NCBI RefSeq assembly: GCF_000150275.1
Contig: NW_002060945.1
Coordinates: 2,565,172 to 2,629,171 of the forward strand
Origin: Trichoplax adhaerens
Lineage: Eukaryota > Placozoa > Uniplacotomia > Trichoplacea > Trichoplacidae
DNA: 64,000 bases
Direction: 5' to 3'
The notes below the pieces were generated by a model. That model worked only from the letters and a program-made list of their open reading frames with translations. It was not told the origin of the DNA and made no database searches. A program made the position numbers and the translations under genes. This document shows, in pieces, positions 20,888-34,700 of this stretch (position 1 is the first letter of the stretch; every line of letters begins with the position of its first letter).

Positions 20888-23800
20888 GATTAATGTTGAA
20901 ACTTTTAATCATTTGAATGTTACTATTTTAATTGATTTCAAATCAATTTCTGTACTTAAAATTTGCATGAGTAACTTTATTACCGATATAGTTATCGATT
21001 AAAATTCTACTGTTTCAAGTAGATAAGATGGTAGTGTGTAGTAGTACTCCTGCATTAGTTGTAAAAGTAATTTGCTTGATAACAACGAGTGATTCCGTTT
21101 CACATTCAAGCTAATGATACATGCGATGGCCTGACTGTGCTAAGGCTGTATACTAATAGCTGTATACCAATGATCTTTTCATTTCATTTTCGTACTTGCA
21201 CTTTTCTTAGCGATTATGAGCTGTAATTGTATTCAAATCTAAAGGAAAATATTCTTTACCGCAGTCAGATGAGTAAGGTATAATTAATTTAAAAAGATTT
21301 ATTAGCGATAGCTTTAAAGAAAGAATGTAGTCTCATTTTCATAATTCAACTAAAACCTTAGTTACTGTTACAAAAAGATCTGTTAGCGATAGCTTTGCGG
21401 AAAGTGCGGTAGTACATATTAACGCTCACATTTTCATGATTCAAAACAAAATATTGGAGCAACAATAGGATATATCGATATTATTTTTATTTAAATCTTG
21501 ATCACAGCTGTAATTGCTGCTTACTCATATAGAAAATATCTAAAATAATGCGTTAGCTTATCATTGTCTTCCTCATGAAATTCAATCCATTACCGTAGCG
21601 ATTATTGCGAGGTAGTTACGAAATAAAATATTAAAGAAAGTAAAAGTAATGGAATAAAAGAATGCTCATTCGAAGCAATAAAATATCTCAAATGATATGA
21701 CAAGAGCTCCAGTTTCCTTTCAAACTTCACTTTGTTACGCGAATCGCTTTACCGAAGTGCAAAAGGCTATTATTGAACAGGTATCTGCAGTCTTACAAAA
21801 GCTTGCAATCTAAATCTTGTAACCAACTTTGAACAGCACTGCATGCAAATATCTATCTGAATTGTAGTAATAGCTTCTATTCATTCATTCGATATTACTG
21901 TAGCTAAGTAATCCGACGATTGATTATTGCATTAGAGCTAGTCAAGATAAAATGTGAATAAAATTTCTATGTAGATACTGAGGTAGAAAAAATAGAGAAA
22001 ATATTTGCGTCATTTGAATTTTTATCCTCTACAGTAACCGTACGAATTCTTTTCAATATCTTATCGTAATTGAAAGTTAATTATATTAGCACTAGATACT
22101 TTTTATGTCTATTCTACAGCACGCTTCTGCATGAGTTAAATCACTAAAAATTGCCGTAACTTCAACTAAAAATACAAATCTACTAGTTTCTGAAAATAAG
22201 TATTTATCCTACTATAGCCAAAGTAAATTAACGTTGGAATCAATTAAGGAAATAGGGGAACTTAGCCATAATTACAGCAGTACAAGCTCACGGAATAACA
22301 TGAAATATCCATTTTTGCGAAGATGTGGCGCAAAAACGATATTTTTAACAATTCCTGTGATCTTGTGTGCGAATATAATTTATCTATGATTAATTCTATT
22401 TAGACATGCAAATTGAATTTGTCTCGGACGGCAACTTTGGTAAACTTTAAAACTATATCTATAATTATTAAGTAATGAATTAATGAGCAGAATCAATCTG
22501 AGTTTGGAGTAACACTTGACTGCAATGCAATGCACTGTTATCTGATCTGTTAAGTTAGTAATAATAAAACTTTGTTTTCTTTCTCTTTCATTGACAATTG
22601 CATAAGTATGCAGTACTACGGCATATACTTTTAAAGCCTTATTGACTGTAATGACCGAGTAATAGTCTTTTACTATTGCTATAGGTTCGCGACCTCTAAC
22701 TCTTAATCTGAGTTAGTTAAGTAAATCCTTATGATATGCAATAAACCCTCACAACCGAGAGAGTAGTTTTAAAACTACGTTTATTGTTCCGTCTGTCCGT
22801 GAGAGTGCATTCAATTTTCATCTCTCATATAATCAGTCGAAAACGGTTAAGATAAACGGGATAAACAGACTTCGATTACTTTTACAAGCAATCATTTCCA
22901 TACAAAATCATATAGCATAAGCTTACATCCTATAGTAAACGTATTAATCTAATACTGTTAAAAAACAGAAATCGACCCTGGTTAAGATGAACTGGATAAC
23001 TTTTAACACGTGACTAATAGTTTATCAATATCTATATTAGGACGATGCATTACACACATATTATATATAACTATCATCAAAATAGCATAGATTAACATCA
23101 ATGAAATCATTACTTTGACATATAACACATGGAAATTAAACAACGACTAGACGCGATATTCGTGATGTACAGCATAAAGAATCATGAAGACAAATTAATA
23201 TGGACGATGTTATCTATGGAATAAATGATAGTGTTTTAGATGATCCACCTTCCTTTTTTATAGCCTATGCTTTTTACGTTTATCGAAATATAACTCTACT
23301 CTATACCAATTAGTAAATGAACACTGATACTGATTACGATTTACGAAGTAGATGTTGAAGGAGGTATATAAGGTAAAACTCTAGTGGTATAAAACGATTT
23401 TTCAGTGAATTTATGAGGACTATATTAACATATATTGGAATTATGATTAGTAAGTTGATAGTAAAAATTTTAAAATATGCTTCTTACACAAGATCAAATA
23501 TATTTATAAATGCTATGATTAGATCATATTAGAATTTTAAAATCTTAGATTTAATTTTAATAGAGAATTGTAGCAAGCTAAAAAACCTTCTCAAATATAT
23601 TTTGCTTAAGTAAAGCAATACTACATGAAGCAGAAAGTAATGATCCATTTTTTATACAATAAGCGTATTAATTCGATAATAAACTACTATATGCATGAGT
23701 ATAAGCAGCGTAACGATTTTTTTGATAATTGTAATTAATTACTGGATTTTATTAATTCTAGGCATGACAGAATCGATATTACTTGTGTAGATCAATTAAC

Positions 23801-25631
23801 GCCTTGTCATTGTGAACTTATGTTAAAAATACTTTGAAATAAATCTGATGCGAAAATTGGAGTTAATTAATGCTAATATTAACCAAATCAGTGTATTGTT
23901 GATAAATTGACGTTCTTATTGAGAAGGGAGAAACTTGAAGGCAAAACAGTTTTCATTATTATAAGCGTATTTACTGTAGAGATATGAAAACTTAAGCATT
24001 GAGAAAAATATTGGTATAATCAACATCTTAAACATTGTCTTCGTTATTATTGACGACAGATTGCATTTTCAAATGATATACTCAATTTTAACACTTTAAT
24101 GGTAAAATAGCTTTCGTACTAATACTTGTTTACTGAGAGAACTAAATGGTAGGATGATGTAATGAGTAATTGTTTTCCCTATTTATCCGATATCGGTATT
24201 TTTTTTAATGAGGGTAATTGTAATTACTTTTATTTTCCTGGGCTCCTGAAAATATGGACCTTAGACCGCCCTTAGTTTACAAAAATGCAATGTACAATGA
24301 TGCGTAACTGTAAATAGATATGCAAGGGAAATGCCATTCCAGAATTATAATACTTCCGGCTATTGATTTCACAAACAAATACCTCCAGCAATATCTAAAA
24401 ATGTGTACTCTAACATGTATCTTCTCAATTGTATTGGCCTCCCTAAAGAGAAAATTATCTAAGGAATTATAGCAAATGTTTATTTACAGTTGGGTCCAAC
24501 AATACAATATCGATAAGATACTTTCAGTTCATTTCTCGGAAATTAATTATATCGAACATACTGTATCTAATGTGTGAGTATGATTGATCGATGGAAAAAA
24601 CATTTTTTGAGTCAGTATTAGTCATCACAATAATTCAATCATACGTAATCCAACGGTAGCCCTTTTTGAAAACACTTTACTTGTACATCTGTAATCTAGC
24701 CAATTTCATTATATCACAGTATGGGTAATTAATATCGAATCGTACCAAAATATACAAACACCAGATACTATAATACTACAGAACTGTGGTGATAAATTAT
24801 AGTACTAAATAATTAACTTCTAGGTAATATACATTCAAAGTCACTAATTTCGGATTTAAAATGTCTATGAGTTGTTTTCCAATCGCTGCAATAATTAATT
24901 AATAAATATGAACATATTTAATCCTCGTGATGCAAGGAGTTTATTGTTTACTCTTAGGCATGGAAAAAATGAGCAAATGTTTAGATTATACATTTTTTAA
25001 TAATGATCAGAATACATAAATTTTATAATACACTGCAAAAGTACAGCATTTGCTTTGAAAACTTTACTGCATAGATGATTTTTTGGAATCGACTCGTGCT
25101 ATTACAAGGCTAATAGTAATTTAGCTAGTCAACTGCTCCACTGAAAAATATGGCAATGCGAACAAGGATGTTTCATGGCATTCTTTTTCATTTCTGGGTG
25201 AGCTAAGAGATAAGATTTGGGATAATTACATTAATACCTACTCGTTTAAATATTGGTAATATTCTGATAATCGGTATAACTGCAAGAACTCAATTGCAGA
25301 TAAAAGGCTTGAGAAGATAGTAACTACTATTAAGCATATTAGTAGTGTTCTAAATATCTTAGCCCTAATATCTCTTTCTGTTAGATAATGGCATTGCTGG
25401 TAATTTTATCGAAAGCTTCAGGTATGATGTCGTAGTATATATTTTATATCTAACAATTTGTATTCTACAGTTCAATCAAGACTGGCAAAGTGCAATCTAT
25501 TAAGCATATATCAGAATTAGTGGATATTGAATAAGAACTAAGATCGATAATATTAAAATGATTGGATATTATCCAAGTCTTGCATATTATAATGTACTAT
25601 AAATCTAAACACCTCTTGCATTCATTTCTAG
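20888..25631. other. Gap between G2 and G3 without recognised exons
   Basis: About 4.7 kb, AT-rich. I see no EGF or D8C signature and no convincing gene on either strand. It should hold the 3' end of G2 and the promoter and first exon of G3; neither can be pinned down. A short direct duplication is listed separately. Confidence 0.5.
21290..21451. repeat. Direct duplication, about 80-nt unit
   Basis: The block aaaaagat(t/c)...ttagcgatagcttt occurs twice, each time followed by a cattttcat.attcaa stretch. Non-coding and partly diverged. Confidence 0.6.
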
Positions 25632-25742
25632 CCATTTGCGTTTCAAAAAATCCTTGTGCTAATGGTGGTGTCTGTACTCATACTAGTCAAGGATATAGTT
25701 GTACCTGTACAGCTGGATATACTGGTCGAAATTGTGAAAACG
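25632..25742 (+). CDS. G3 exon 1: EGF
   Basis: EGF domain CVSKNPCANGGVC ... CTCTAGYTGRNCEN. The first loop is one residue longer than in G2 exon 1. A Met at 25562 lies in frame upstream, but the reading from it is intron-like and the tctag acceptor with phase 1 is preferred. Confidence 0.86.
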
Positions 25743-28700
25743 GTAAAAATCTACTTTTTTAATCAATAATTTATTACACGCAAAGTCGGTTGCCGATTCG
25801 AGTTTCGTAGCGCCGATCAGTCACTGATGTTATTACTATTAAGTCAACTCATAGCAATACAAAGCAAGCAATTAAAGATCAATCGTGACCTTATAGTTCA
25901 ATACATTAGACTATATGAAAATACATGGTGGCATAAAAACTAAAATATGACGTAAACGCTAATTGATTACAGCAATTAATCCATGCCGAAGTACTCCATG
26001 TGGTCATGGAGTTTGCCGAGCCAATGGCTTCAACTATCAATGTTTATGTAAGAAAGGCTATACTGGAGTTAATTGTGATCAAGGTAAAACAAAAAATAAT
26101 GTATGCAATAGATCAATTTTTTCGTTCTATTTGACCATAAATAATACTGTAATATGGTACATTATATCGAGACCCAAATTCATAGTTTTTAAATTGAAAA
26201 ATTATATAATTTGTCCGTAGACATTGATGAATGCGATCTAAAAATATCAAACTGCGCGTCTAAATGCACGAATACCTTTGGCAGCTACCGTTGCTCGTGT
26301 CATAAGGATTACGTATTATTACCAGATGGTCAAACATGTATAGGTTGTAACTGTCTCTCATTTCAAATAATCTGTATGATTTTATTACTAAAATGATTGA
26401 TTCTCAATTGCGTATTTTAATTAACATCTCAGCTGTTACGTCTTAGATCCGTGTATATCTTACATAAACGTTAAGGATGAGTCTAGAAGAGTTCAAAATT
26501 TAGTTAGGACTTCGTATTGTGACCGAGAATTACTAGAGCAGAATTCTTCTAAGTGGTATCGATTTAATGGAGGCAAATTTAGTCAAATGATGCCCACTAC
26601 TCCAGTCGGTATGTTTCATTGTGGAGCAAGCTCACCTGGGTGGCTTGCAACAGCTCATCCTACAGGTAGTAAAACTCTTTTCTGAAAAATGGCACACATT
26701 GAATATAGCTGTAAGAAATACATCCTTCTCGGTACATGATCATCGATAAAATGCTCTTTAAGCTAGATTATAATGCGTCGTATTGAAGGCTATTTCCTTT
26801 GCTATGTACCGTACCATAGCGTATTTTGCTATGAAACTTTCAGCTCTCTATGTTCTTATAATGTACATTAATTAATCATTCTCTTTAAAACAATTTTTTT
26901 TATTTTCGCAGTATTGAATTTCTAATTGTTGCAAGGAGCTACTGCATCAGTCTGATTCTATAAAATTTAGTCGACTCATTTCGATACTTCTTTCAGTTCG
27001 TCAAGGCATCATCAATGGTACTGTTTGCTTTTCATCGCACTCAAATTCTTGTCGCTGGAGAAAGACTATTCACATCAAGAATTGTGGCGGTCATTATATA
27101 TATCAGTTGCCTCCACCACCGACTTGCTCTCTTCGCTACTGTTCAGATCAATATGGTTAGTACGCGGAATTTATCTTTACCTCTCATCTATTCCTATTAA
27201 AGACAACATATCAATTTCTGACTGATCTTTGGATACTTCACAAATTTAGCTTTAAGTCTAATGCTTGTTTTTAATGTATTGAAGTTTATTGCCGACTGTA
27301 ACTAATTATTAGAAATAGAATAGATTTGACTGACTAAAGTACTGTAATTTTTTACATATTGAATAGCGATTAATTCAGTCTATTATGATATTTTAACCAG
27401 ATACCAACTAAAATTATTTGCTATTGACACGTTTGAATATCTAAAATTCTGATAAAATTCAGTATCTCTCCAACTGCTGTCTACATTGCATGCATATGCA
27501 AGACTACTGTTAAACACCCAATATTTGACAGCGCTATTAAGGAATAATCTCTGTCATCTAGACTACTGTAAACCTAATCCCTGCTTACATGGGACATGTC
27601 GACGAACTTCCAATGGATTTAGCTGTGATTGCCGCCCAGGATTTGAAGGAAAATTGTGTCAACAAGGTATATTTCTGCTCACCCTTGCTGAACTATATAA
27701 AGAAGTATCAAAAGCAGCGCATTCTGATCATCACGTCATCATACACTACCTAAATTAGCTTATGAATTAATTATTTTTATATCGATTTTATATATATATA
27801 TTTTTTTATCTTTATCAAATGGGCTGTTAACTATTGTATTTTAGGTTCATTTTCGATTTACTTTTCATATTGCCACCACTTTCTAATTTTAAATAAGATA
27901 CCAATGGTTGTGGGCATAATAAAGGTGGATGTCAGGGTACCTGCCATAGTATCGCTCATGGCTATCACTGTAGTTGTCCATCTGGCCAGGAACTTGATAG
28001 CGATAATCATACATGCAACGGTATGTTAATAATATCATTAATTTTTATTTGACTTGAAAAGCCCAGATTTATTTCGATTTTAGCTTATTTTGTTATTAAA
28101 ATTACACTTGATTCGTAACATACCCTGGCAGTGGATTCCTATAATTGGCATTTAAATACCTTTCTTGCAATCATGATTGATAGATCCATGTGCTGCTAGC
28201 GGAACTAGATTTAAGGATTCTTTAACAACAGAAGTTGATGCTTATAGACTAAGCAAAATGAAAAAGCTTTGCCGATATACCGCTCAGTCGAGTCAAAATT
28301 TAATCAAGTGGTATCAAAGTAGCCAACACCCTAGATGTACAACCATTGCTAGATGGATTAACGTTACTCAATATAGTAAGTAACTGTCGATAGAGATTTG
28401 TCACCACTTAAAATTATCAACCGCGGTACATCCAAATTGAAGAGAACAATTATTTTTAATTTACAAGCCATTGTCATATTTTACTAAAATCTATAACTAT
28501 CAGTCCGTGTAGCCTTTTAAGGTGTTGTTGCATCTAAAATTATGAATATTAGTCAGTTTATACGAAACTTTATGCACTAAATTGATTTAAAGAATGCTGG
28601 AAAAATTCTTGATAAATTTAAATAATATCTATCCTAACTGTATATTATTTAATTTCATTGCAATTGCACTCAATTTTTAATGGACAGCCAAGAGTAGTTT

Positions 28701-31700
28701 TAAGATAGGAAGACTTTGCTTCCATTTCGGGCTCTCCCACTGTTCATTCGAAGTGGTCACAAAAATTAGAGGCTGTTCCAACACTATTTCATATAAACTT
28801 GATCCATTATCAGCTTGCTTCTTGGATTATTGCAGTAAAATAGAAACAGGTAAGAATAATTGGCGGCCGATAAGTACAATTTGTGGACGGTAATCTTCAT
28901 ATAAATCAAGAAAGATTTTAGTAAATGATCATACTATTGTTTGGATTGTCCGTAATCGGAGATGATATTTATATTGAAATATAATAATAATTTGTATAGA
29001 AATGAGCAAACTACATCAGTAAACCAACATTTACACCGCGAGTATGACATAATAACTGGTGTTATCTTGTACATGAATAAATATAATTAGTAATTCATTT
29101 TATAGTAGTAGTAAATTCCATCTTTAGTCTTTCTGTAAAACCGTTAATGGCTTATGGTAGTACCGTTCTAATTAAGTGAATCCTTTAATATGGTCTTAAG
29201 AGAGCTAATAAATATATGAGTGTTTGCTTAAATCTAATATTGGCTAATTGCAAATTCAACTTTAATAAATGTCAGCTGCCTTAAAAAAGCTTCATTGATG
29301 CAATTTACCGCAGGATTTTTGATGATATACTAAATGCTTCATTTATATTTAGATCATTGTTTTGGGCACAAGTGTATGCATGGGCGCTGCATTGCAAATC
29401 AAAATGGTTACATATGTGATTGCAATAAAGGATATAGTGGTGAATTTTGTCAATTTGATATCGGTATGTTGAATATCTCTTACATGATTATAAACACAAA
29501 AAAATTTGTAGTATTAGAATCAAAATAGTTATATAAACATTACGATATCCCTATTATTGTACTTTTAAATCCTTACTTAAGTAATACGTGCTTGAATAAA
29601 ATTGGTATAGTAAATAAAGATAGCTAAACATACACTTAAAATAAAGAATATTACGGCAAATACTGTCAATTAAGTAAGTTTACGATCTTTTAAAGGGTTT
29701 AGAAACTTAAAGCGATTTCCATTACTTAAATTAGAATTATCTTTTTAGATATCTGAAATCTTCTTCTTTATCATTTTAGATCACTGCAACAACAATAAAT
29801 GCAAGAATGGAGTTTGTGTTGCTAATAAAAACAGTTATATGTGCAATTGTACAGAAGGATATTATGGCGAATACTGTCAATACGGTATGTGAGTTAGCTA
29901 TTATAACACTTTTACATACCTAATGAACCTTTGGACTACATTTAGAGTGGTGAGATAATCTATACTTTAAGTAATATCATCGTCGATTTTATCGCTCGTA
30001 AAAGGTTAAACTTAAGCGTTAATTTGACTTCTAAGAAATACCATAGCGACCTTACTAAACACTATCAGCAGCTGAAGCTCATGTAGTTGATATTAGAAGT
30101 CATTAATGATGCTGTGCGAAAGTTACTTGAACTATATATTCAATGCTATTGATAAATTGGTTTTCTCTATATTCTTATAGAGTATCATTGTAAATGGAAT
30201 CCTTGCCTAAATGGCAAATGTATCGAACAAGGAACAGATTATCGCTGCGATTGCAAGTCTGGATACTATGGCAGAAATTGTAGTCAAGGTATTTTAAGAT
30301 CATATTTATTTGTTAATATAGATCTCGAGTACTGTTCTGGTTCATTGGATTCTGCTTGGCTATTTTTTATATTGTACTTTCAGATCATGATTCGATTCTA
30401 AGCATAAAACTTTTAAGAACAGTTATGAATATAATTCATGCCAAATTATAGTGGTGGTAATCTTATAATGCAATTTAAAGTTAAAGTAGTATCTTATAGT
30501 ACTATAGCTACTCTTAATTCTTCAATCACGCCTCCCTTTGAAGAATTAGAGACTTTTGCTATAGCCGTTTATAACTTTTCCACTTGAATGTTAATTACTT
30601 ACTATGTGGGATTTACTTAATCAACCTGGGCAAGTTATAACAACTACTATCCATGGATATTCAGCATCCGAGTTGCATATATCATAAACGGATAAGACTT
30701 CAATAGGATACGATAGCATTTTGTTTAGGATAAATTCTATTAAGTTATTCCAAAGTTATAGATGAAAAGTTATATGGATAATAGATAAGGGTAGCAATTT
30801 TGTTATAACCGACTTTTTTACGACAAGATCAAGTTGGATTATCGGAAAGCTACTACACAGATTATTTTATTACAATTTAGCGTAAAGTAGTAGCATTCGA
30901 ATTAAAATTTAGATGTCCACTGCTAAGCTACATATATATCACATGTTAACACTTCCTTTCTCTTTATGCGTACAAGAATATTGCAATCCAAATCCATGTG
31001 CAAATGGCCAATGCCAACTTCGAGCTGAAGGATACCACTGCCACTGTAAAGAAGGGTTTCATGGAAAATATTGCCAATCTTGTTAGACCAGATAGCAAAA
31101 TTTAAGAATTCTCTTAAAGCTTTATTTTCTTGTATAAATTCTTTTTATTATATAGTCAAACTTCATTGCCACTTTTATAGACCGAGGTTGCCAATCCAAC
31201 CCTTGTCAAAATGGTGGTCAATGTCAGTTTTCGGGATCTGGCTATCAATGCAATTGTAGAAGCGGATACTATGGTGAAAACTGCCAGAATCGTAGGTTTA
31301 TTAGATAATATTCTATACTATTATTTTCCTTTATAGAGATGATTTTATTCAATCCTATCAGTTAAATAGATCCAGCATTGAAGAGTAACAGTTATAACAA
31401 GAGCTGTTCTCTCGCTTATGTCAACAACTACCTAAAAATAGCCATTGATTATAAACATTAAAATTTTTAGAAAGATTATAATTCCATTACCAATTTTTGC
31501 TTGCTATGACTATAACATTTGGCGTTTTACCGGTACTGTATCCAAATTTTACCGATTATAATACATCATCTGTATTATTCTTAATGAAGAGACTTGTAAA
31601 GCCAATTCATGCAGGAACAACGGAAAATGTGAACCCCTACAAGGAGCTCAATATAGATGTAGCTGCCGGTTTGGATATTATGGAAAATTTTGTGAAAATG

Positions 31701-34700
31701 GTTAGTTGGTGGAGGATGTCATCGATGATGTAGTTGTAGGGCATTTAGAAAAATGATTTATCTCTGTATGAATGCAGATATATTACTAAAGTTCCGTGAT
31801 TGCGCTAATTACATAATATAATGGCTTTGATTTACATTAATCAACCTAAAAAGAACATTGTTAGTTTTCACTTTGGCCACTTTCTGGAGATTTCAAATAA
31901 TGTATCAGCAAAAATATGCAACAAATAGTGTTATATTTATTAGCACTTCTTATAGTTTTACAATCTCGGCTAAAGGCTGATTTTAGAGTTTGCTGAAAGG
32001 ATGCCTGAATTATTATTGTATAATTGACTATCTCTAGTCACTCAAATTTAGCAAATATTGATAATAAAATTAAAATTATAAATTATAGGACAAGGCATTG
32101 CACTATTTTGGCATGTCTTTATTCGGTAATAGAACTAACAAAGCGCAGTAGTTTTAAGTAGCTATCAAATATTTCGGAACGATTAAACATTCAACATCAA
32201 TTTGCGTCCCTAATAAATTAGTGATGCTCATACCGATATTGCTTCCTAGTTTTTGTTATGATGTAACACTTTATTTGATGTCGGTAATGTAGAAGTCTGC
32301 CAGATGAATACTTGCAAGAATGGAGGAAATTGCCAGCCTACATATGGAAAGAACTATAGATGCATTTGCAGCCGAGGATTCTACGGAACTCATTGTGAAA
32401 ATAGTTAGTTTATATACAAATTCTATTAGATATAATATTGCAAAATCGTATGATGCTGAAGCTTTAATGCATTATGATACAGAGGCATAGCCTAAGCAGT
32501 TACCGAAGAATACCATACTGGCAGTTTTTATTTCGATCGCTATCATAAAATTTTTAATTTTGTTTATTATTGAATATAAAATTTTATTTGGTATCTATAA
32601 TGCAGAAGTTTGCCAGACAACTAGTTGCAAGAATGGAGGAAACTGCGAACCTACATATGGAAGCAACTATAGATGCAGTTGTAGGCGAGGATTCTACGGA
32701 ACCCATTGTGAAAATAGTTAGTTTATTTACAAGTAGAAGTAATCTTGAAGAATTTCATAATACGTAGCTCTCAATGCTTTATGATATAGAGATATAGCGT
32801 AACCAGTTACAGGAGAATACCATACAGGCAGTTTCTTCTTTGATCACTATCATGAGATTTCTAATATATCAGTGATGAAAAGCATGAAATATCTGGCAAT
32901 TTCCCAATTCATACGGTTTAATTTACTTCGTAGAATCTTAATAATCACTAGGTTTCAGTTCTTGAAAAATTGATATTCACATCAATATTATTCTTTAATT
33001 TTCTCAACTTTCACTACCCCATCAAAGATACCAATTTTAATAAAGACGTAAATTAGAAGCTGATTCTAGATACTCTAATTTATACCTTATCAGCTGCAAG
33101 CGTCAGTTCTTCTAAGTAGATATCGAATGTTTTAAAATTATGAAAAATAGTCTTAAATTTGAGCATTAATAAATTCATTACGCTACTGTTGGCTCTATTT
33201 TGTGTTGTATATTGCTGAATATTCAATTATGCTTCTTAAAATGTAGGAGTTTGCCGGAGCAATTCTTGTAAAAATGACGGGGTATGCGAACCTACGTATG
33301 GACATAATTACAGATGTCGTTGCAAGCCTGGATTCCTGGGACAATATTGTGAACGCGGTTAGCTTACACATAAAATTTCCTATCAGAAGACGTATTTCTG
33401 AAGAGTTCCATAATGATACCTGTTTTCATAATGGTTTTAAATAAGATACATCTCGTAGTACCATATCTACCTTTCCAAAGGCTTCAGTTTCACGTATACA
33501 TGTAACTAATCTAAGTAAATTACTGGTGGCACTGTTGTTCATTTCGATCACTGTCGAGAAATGTTTATAAATCAATAGTGAGATATGAAAGTATTAAATC
33601 TCTGAAGCATTCTGTTTCTGGTTATAGAGTTCTAATAATTTATAGATAGCTTTTGAAGAATTTTTATGTCTATATGGATAATACCCGTAGCACTATCGCT
33701 ATATGATTCATTTGAATAGTGCCGTGCACTCAAATATGCCGAAAATTAAAAAATAGTCGTAAGAGCTTAAGGAAGGCTTACATGATTTATAAGTACTATA
33801 CTGTCGTATGTTTATACTTTGTAAGCTGATTGTCTTCTCAAATTCTAGTGATCATTAAGGACTACCAATACTTTATTAAGTAGTTAATACTCACTGCCGA
33901 TTTGTTTACTACTAATAACTGTATCAAGTTTAAGATAGTATTATTCCCTAGGTTCCATTTCACTAACCAGAATATTTTTTTCATCTACTTACGTCAAATG
34001 AAGGCGTTTGTGATTCAAATCCCTGCAAGAATAGCGGAAAATGTCAGCACACTTCTGGAAATCATTATAAGTGCAGTTGCCAGCATGAAAGAGGATATTA
34101 TGGACGACATTGTGAAAAACGTTTGTTTATAAGCAAATATTTAATCAACTAGTGTGATCTTGAAAATTAGATGAGAAAGTCTATTTCTTTTTCATTACAT
34201 AGCGGTATATTTCTTTTAAATGTAGTTACATTACAGAACACCTAGAATTCGATTGCATTAGCAATAAACTTGACAATCGCCTTAGTTTCCATTACGATTA
34301 CCAAGATTTCTAGTCAATCAGTAAGGAATAGTAGAGCCTTATATCGCTTAGTGATTTCTTCAAGTTACTAGACATTTGTGTTACTCTTACAATGTTGCCT
34401 ACCTGAAGATTTTTAAGTGTTTTCACATAATGCTCACTTCGCTGGAGCCCTATATTTAGTTTATTCACCACCCTCAAATCATACAACTGCAAAATATTAG
34501 CTAGCTAAATGCCTTATTATACATCGTGTAGCTTTCCCTTTTAGACATGAATATCAATGTGTTAATTGTTACAGTAATTAGCTAATGGAATTCATATGTT
34601 GTTGTTCCCTAACTTCCGCTTCGCTATTTCAATTTTCATCTATTTATCTACCTTCCTAAATTTTATGAATTGCACTACGATAAATATTAGTCTACATATA

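Noticed and set aside
25562..25742. Met at 25562 as the true start of G3
   Set aside because: The sequence before the acceptor is not a convincing signal peptide, and paralogous exons begin at the tctag/tgctag acceptor in phase 1.
15059..31083. Extra unpaired cysteine at the ends of G2 exon 16 and G3 exon 13 (Gln-Ser-Cys-stop)
   Set aside because: The Cys and stop appear only if the GTTAGA donor is ignored; with splicing, the codon is completed by the next exon.
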